Shown: in pieces, positions 62,301-64,000 of the stretch
How positions within the stretch are numbered: position 1 is the stretch's first letter
Layout: every line of letters starts with the position of its first letter
Assembly (NCBI RefSeq): GCF_012935695.1
Contig: NZ_CP052859.1
Coordinates: 1,591,001-1,655,000, forward strand
DNA from: Pseudomonas sp. ADAK18
Lineage (GTDB): Bacteria > Pseudomonadota > Gammaproteobacteria > Pseudomonadales > Pseudomonadaceae
DNA length: 64,000 bases
Reading direction: 5' to 3'
Translations under genes and position numbers: made by a program
Notes under the pieces: generated by a model
Told to the model about the DNA's origin: nothing
Databases searched by the model: none
What the model saw: only the letters and a program-made list of their open reading frames with translations

Positions 62301-64000
62301 TCAACAACAAGGTCAACCTGCTGGTGACCGCGCCGAATACCACCGTGCAGTTCTGGGACGGTGCCCAATTGGCCGGTAACGGCGCCATCTTGGGCGGGAA
62401 TGGCACTTGGGGCACAGGCACCACCAACTGGACCAACGTCGACGGCACCGTCAACCAAGGTTGGGGCAACAGCTTCGCAGTGTTCCAAGGGGCGGCGGGT
62501 AATGTGACGGTTGACGGCGCGCAAGCCATCACCGGCATGCAGTTCGTCACTGATGGCTACAACCTGTCCTCCGGCGCTGGCGGTTCGCTGACCCTGGTCA
62601 ACGGTAGCACGGGCAACACGGCGATCCGTGTTGACCCGAACGCCACCGCGACCCTGGGCGTGACCCTCACTGGCGGCGGTACCCTGGCCAAACTCGACAC
62701 GGGCACCCTGGTGCTCAACGGCACCAACACCTACACCGGCGGCACCGCGCTCAATGGCGGCAAGCTGGTGGTCGGTAACAACAGTGCCCTGGGCACCGGT
62801 GTCTTGACGGCTGCCAATGGCACCACGTTGGACAGCACCGCAGCCGTTACCCTGGCCAACGCGACGGTACTCAACGGTGCGTTGACCGTCGGCGGCTCCA
62901 ATGCGCTGACGCTCAACGGAGTGGTCAGCGGCAGCGGCAGCCTGGTGAAAAACGGTGCTTCGAGCCTGACCCTCAACGGCGTTAATACCTACAGCGGTAG
63001 CACCGGCCTGAACGCAGGCCAGTTGGTCCTCGGCAACAACGGCGCCCTGGGCAGTAGTGCCCTGAGTGTCGGCGGCGCCGCGCAACTGGACGGCACCTCG
63101 GCCCTGCAACTGGCCAACGCGATCAACCTCGGCGGCCCGCTGACCCTCGCCGGCAGCAATGACCTGGCCTTGAACGGCGTGGTCAGCGGTACCGGCAGCC
63201 TGGTGAAAAACGGCAACGGTTCGCTGTTGTTGGCCGGTGCCAACACCTACAGCGGTGGCACGACGTTGAATGGCGGCACCACCAGCGGCACCACCAGCAG
63301 CTTGCAAGGCGCGATCGTCAACAATGCGACCCTGACCTTCGAGCAAGGCAGCGACGGTACCTACACCGGCAACCTCACCGGCACGGGCGTGCTGAACAAA
63401 AACGGCACGGGCAACCTGCTGTTGACCGGCAACAATACCTTCACCGGCAACACCAACGTCGCGGCCGGCAGCTTGCTGGTCAATGGCACCTTGAACAGCG
63501 GGGCGGTGCAAGTCGCCAGCGGTGCTTCTCTGGGGGGCAGTGGTTCGCTGGCAGGTGCGGTGACCATGGCGAATGGTTCGACCCTGGCCGGTGGCGGCGG
63601 TACTGCGCCATTGTCCGTGGGCTCCCTGGCACTGTCTTCGGGCACCAACCTGAACTTCGCCCTGGGCGCACCGGGTTCGTCAACCACGGCGGTCAACGTC
63701 GCCAGCAACCTGACCCTGGACGGCACGCTTAACGTCACGGACGCGGGCGGCTTTGGTGTCGGTGTCTATCAACTGTTCCGCTACGGCGGCACGCTCACCG
63801 ACAACGGCCTGGCTTACGGCACGCTGCCCACCGGCATCGTTCCGGGGGCTTTGACCCTACAAACGGCGCTGGCCAATCAGGTCAACCTGCTGGTGCAAAC
63901 CACACCGGGGCAAATCCAGTTCTGGAACGGCGGCACCACCAACCCTAACGGGACCATCACCGGTGGCAGCGGTACTTGGGGGCCAGGCACCAACTGGACT
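53381..64000 (+). CDS. Giant autotransporter-type adhesin with PATR repeats (3' truncated by window)
   Basis: An open frame of 3,540 codons runs off the right edge. The GTG at 53381 has AAGGAG at six-base spacing; the in-frame ATG at 53375 abuts that site and is less likely. An N-terminal hydrophobic signal (GVAGLVIGLASPEVLAA) precedes mature sequence with Cys40 and Cys53. A non-repetitive beta-helix region rich in Asn, Thr and Gly follows to about residue 400. Then come about 28 copies of the autotransporter-associated beta-strand repeat (pattern GxLIKNGxxxLTLNGANTY, GGTTLNGG) at about 86-residue spacing, interrupted by recurrent spacer modules. It should be a cell-surface fibre secreted by a C-terminal barrel beyond the window. 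It probably serves adhesion or biofilm formation. Confidence 0.88.
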   Translation, partial: MERSFATAAAPRISPLYLAIRLGVAGLVIGLASPEVLAACTPANPADGTTVTCTGVPSLPLFLNTFSSAANGLIVNVNAGAQLNATLAGTALSLTGNNVTLNNSGTVDPSLLGLVTALSGGVVVGNTTASTVNITNSVTGIIRGTGNLLGVNLASLGGLALNVINGTAGSGGTTTITNNGTIESSSLLGLSLFSSDTPVIAVQGGGPVHMVNNGTLTGRVAFETSASGNTFVNTGSIAGGVSMGASSTNTFTAVTGSTISAAGGLGLSLGGLLGVELTFAPTGQVDGGATGSNTLILQNPLGVGGGTSGAGTASSANYVNFNNLTVNSGTWALQGPLISGSATLNGGVAQFNDSGTFGTGVLTSNGGAIQASNAGLTLNNLMTLGTGGLSILGANGMTLGGVLSGTGSLIKSGTGQLILNGANSYSGGTTLNGGSVQVGNALALGSGAVTVAGASTLAAPGTVSLANAFTLNNALTTSGTGALALSGNLTGAGGLNVNGSGGLTLSGNNAGYTGPTGLNAGILTLGSGNALGSGALSVNGVASLDTTAAATLNNNVTLNANLTTVGSNPLTLGGVISGAAGIIKNGLGALTLTGNNAYQGPTALNGGTLLLGSNTALGTGVLNAAAGTTLDATTGVTLGNALNLAGNLTLGGSQAMTLTGVVNGIGGLIKNGAGALTLSGNNGFLGNTALNAGSLILGSNNALGPIGTLSTANNTTLDTSGAVTLGNALNVTGNLNLGGSNNLTLGGVIGGTGGLTKNGAANLIVNGANTFLAGTVLNGGTLTVNNNNALGTGNLTVSGAGTLDNAIGINLANGIDLNADLTLAGTNGLTLGGVIGGTNQLIKNGAGLLTLNGANTFQGGTTLNAGGLNLGNGAALGTGALTVAGAASLDTGAGLTANNAINLNANLTLNGSNPLTLGGVIGGAAGLIKAGASSLTLNGANTYAGATALNGGSLIVGSNTALGIGALNTAGGTTLDASAAISLGNNINLGGTLSLGGSNALTLNGNVNGVGGLTKNGAADLTLNGNNGYLGNTALNSGKLIVGSNTALGIGALNAVGNTTLDANTAVSLNNLLNLGGALNIGGSADLTLNGVVNGLGGSLVKNGTANLVLNGNNGYLGGTTLNAGTLTAGSNAALGLGGLTVGGAATLDSNTGVTLSNNVALNANLTLGGSNALTLGGLISGAGGLIKNGAGNLTLNGINTFQGGTNLNAGALTLGNAGALGGGSLIVGGAATLDNSAAFTLGNNIALNGDLTLAGNNNLNLGGVISGASALIKNGLADLTLSGNNTFTGPLNVVSGSLTTVGTGALGNTSGANISAGASLNLGSDSSLATLAGSGGLQIGAGTTLSVGGVNSTSTFDGSLTGTGSLDKIGTGTLNLSGINGLTGNTAVNGGTLNLTGPLGSALVDVNSGGTFTGTGSVLGTLNINNGGHLALSSGNTLSAGVLNMGAGGNLDVALGAPSLTSLLNVGGNVNLAGNLNVTDAGGFGAGTYRLINYTGGLTGGLTVAGVPVGFGLGDLLVQTSVGNQVNLVVAAPNIRFWDGSQSVANGVVDGGTGNWTAGGSNWTSADGLTNSPWASGFAVFTGAAGTVTVQGPQAFTGLQFVTDGYNLVSGAGGQLTAINGGTGNVSLRVDPGATATIGVNIDGAGTLNKLDTGTLVLGGANTYTGGTLLNGGTLVVGSNTALGTGQLTAVVGTTLDSNAAVTLGNDVALAGNLTVGGSNALTLNGVVNGVGGLIKNGAANLTLGGANTYLGVTALNAGGLILASNTALGGSVLNAAGGTTLDASSAVTVANAINLAGDLGIGGTADLTLNGPVAGIGSLTKNGTANLTLNTVNGFLGGTTLNAGTLTVGNALALGLGNLTVGGASTLDNNTPLALGNNVMLNANLAVAGSNDLTLGGVLSGTGALTKNGAANLTLNGANTYQGGTTLNAGTLTLGNATALGSGALTVAGTAGLTNSAPLVLANAVNVNGGLTVSGVNNLTLTGPLAGNGTLTKQGIADLTLSGNNTFGGLFDVQVGSLTTVGSSALGNNAGVNLATGASLNLGASTSLGRLTGSGTTAVGGGSTLSIGGGNLSSTFGGSLNGAGGLDKVGTGTLTLGGISGLTGDTLVSGGTLNVNGSLASGNVGVGSGATLGGTGTLAGLVNVADGGHLAVNSGNTLTVGGLVLGANANLDVGLGAPSTGGTALVHVGGNLTLDGTLNVSDIGGFGTGIYRLFDYTGALTNNGLQLGSLPVNISPGSLDLQTAVGSQINLLVSGTTNVQFWDGSQTTGNGAVDGGTGSWNGTGTNWTGVNGSFNSAWAPNSFAVFQGTAGTVTVDGPQAITGLQFVTDGYNVVGGAAGALTLFNGTGGNTAVRVDPNVTATLGVTLDGGGTLAKLDAGTLVLNGANTYTGGTALNGGTLIIGNNSALGTGLLTTSNGTTLDSNAAITLANGVTVNGALTVGGTNALTLAGTVAGTGSLIKNGIAALTLNGANTYTGPTALNAGGLILGSNTALGAGALNAAAGTTLDTNTGVTLANNVTVAGNLGILGTSDLTLNGLVTGAGGLTKSGAGNLILNGANGYVGGTQLNAGSLTLGNNTAIGTGALLVNGPATLDNSAALVLANNATLNGNLTVAGSNGLTLNGVVDGAAQLIKNGGADLTLNGANTYSGGTALNAGSLTLGNTTALGSGALTVGGAATLDNSVPLVLANAVNLNGDLSVAGNNNLTLAGVVAGAGGLIKNGGADLTLSGNNTLTGPLSVLGGSLTTVGNGALGNTSGVTVGSGAALNLGGNASLNTLAGNGAVQVAGGSTLAVGGSNLDNTFGGSLGGAGNLDKNGTGTLNLTGTNGISGAANVNGGTLNVGGTLASGTVAVNSGATLTGTGSLAGAVTVADGGHIGLTSGSTLSVGSLALGANANLDVGLGTPTVGGGSGLLNVGGNLTLDGNLNVTDIGGFGSGVYNLINYGGALTDNGLTVGTVPGSVAPGDLQVQTAINNKVNLLVTAPNTTVQFWDGAQLAGNGAILGGNGTWGTGTTNWTNVDGTVNQGWGNSFAVFQGAAGNVTVDGAQAITGMQFVTDGYNLSSGAGGSLTLVNGSTGNTAIRVDPNATATLGVTLTGGGTLAKLDTGTLVLNGTNTYTGGTALNGGKLVVGNNSALGTGVLTAANGTTLDSTAAVTLANATVLNGALTVGGSNALTLNGVVSGSGSLVKNGASSLTLNGVNTYSGSTGLNAGQLVLGNNGALGSSALSVGGAAQLDGTSALQLANAINLGGPLTLAGSNDLALNGVVSGTGSLVKNGNGSLLLAGANTYSGGTTLNGGTTSGTTSSLQGAIVNNATLTFEQGSDGTYTGNLTGTGVLNKNGTGNLLLTGNNTFTGNTNVAAGSLLVNGTLNSGAVQVASGASLGGSGSLAGAVTMANGSTLAGGGGTAPLSVGSLALSSGTNLNFALGAPGSSTTAVNVASNLTLDGTLNVTDAGGFGVGVYQLFRYGGTLTDNGLAYGTLPTGIVPGALTLQTALANQVNLLVQTTPGQIQFWNGGTTNPNGTITGGSGTWGPGTNWT
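54560..57560 (+). repeat. First PATR array of the adhesin (about 12 units)
   Basis: About 12 tandem imperfect units of 250-260 bases, each encoding a K-N-G segment, a strand pair and N-G-A-N-T-Y or similar. Best aligned units start near 54600, 55110, 55370, 55630, 55890, 56150, 56410, 56670 and 56930. The last two units differ and lead into the spacer. Confidence 0.8.
57992..60166 (+). repeat. Adhesin superrepeat B (2,175 bases)
   Basis: It begins at FWDGSQ, passes through a tryptophan-bearing spacer (SNWT, then GLQFVTDGYN), runs through about six PATR units and ends with a module leading to the next FWDG. It is 725 codons long, nearly equal to the next superrepeat. Confidence 0.8.
60167..62350 (+). 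repeat. Adhesin superrepeat C (2,184 bases)
   Basis: It has the same order as superrepeat B: FWDGSQ, TNWT, ITGLQFVTDGYN, six PATR units, then the GSLTTVG...SLNLGG module and the GxYxLxxYxGxLT spacer. It is 728 codons long. Confidence 0.8.
62351..63919 (+). repeat. Adhesin superrepeat D, shortened (1,569 bases)
   Basis: It has the same spacer order but only about four PATR units and is 615 bases shorter than C. A distinct segment (TTSGTTSSLQGAIVNNATL, about 63276-63332) replaces part of the expected repeats before the next FWNG at 63920. Confidence 0.75.

Overview
The window reads as chromosomal DNA of a Pseudomonas of the fluorescens group. The evidence is a pyoverdine L-ornithine hydroxylase (PvdA) tail at the left edge, the lexA2-imuA-imuB-dnaE2 mutasome layout known from Pseudomonas, REP/REPIN palindromes of the type found in fluorescens-group genomes, a cobalamin riboswitch, and high-GC codon use throughout. 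No tRNA, rRNA, CRISPR array, prophage or insertion sequence was recognised.

Layout, left to right. 1-582: 3' end of pvdA. 605-1277: a 0.67-kb intergenic element made of two inverted arms that fold into related structures. 1304-3485: an SphA-like outer-membrane protein divergent from an AraC regulator. 3554-11958: a DNA-damage block (lexA2 with its own operator, imuA, imuB, dnaE2, then a short-form UvrA). 12014-17757: a four-gene ATPase/permease/OMP/adaptor exporter divergent from a TetR regulator. 17953-27185: metabolic and transport genes (Asp-nucleophile hydrolase, LysR, FUSC, GapN-like dehydrogenase, DyP peroxidase, Tat-type carbonic anhydrase, two MFS carriers). 27327-29701: small conserved proteins and an arylamine N-acetyltransferase. 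29843-32902: a cell-envelope redox cluster (lipoprotein cytochrome c, Tat-exported FAD oxidase, Tat-exported PLP-fold protein). 33169-36901: a structured leader followed by mgtA and mgtC. 37282-42121: a Bvg/Evg-like two-component system with an orphan degenerate receiver. 43154-46655: a cobalamin-riboswitch-controlled btuB, 2Fe-2S ferredoxin, btuF operon. 46750-50450: LysR/DUF4865, a histidine-phosphatase-like protein, cobF and an esterase. 50606-53068: a periplasmic protein and a Kef-type antiporter. 53381-64000 and beyond: the first 3,540 codons of a giant repetitive autotransporter-type adhesin.

How parts work together. LexA2 probably represses itself and the translationally coupled imuAB-dnaE2 genes and is cleaved after DNA damage. 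The TetR/ABC block looks like a ligand-induced efflux or export unit. MgtA and MgtC fit a low-Mg2+ response with a candidate RNA sensor in the leader. The B12 operon couples receptor, binding protein and a small ferredoxin under a riboswitch, and cobF lies nearby.

The least explained items are the inverted-repeat element at 605-1277, in which paired stems differ between arms but keep their pairing, the mgtA leader, the export-predicted cytochrome/FAD/PLP trio, and the nested repeat architecture of the adhesin.
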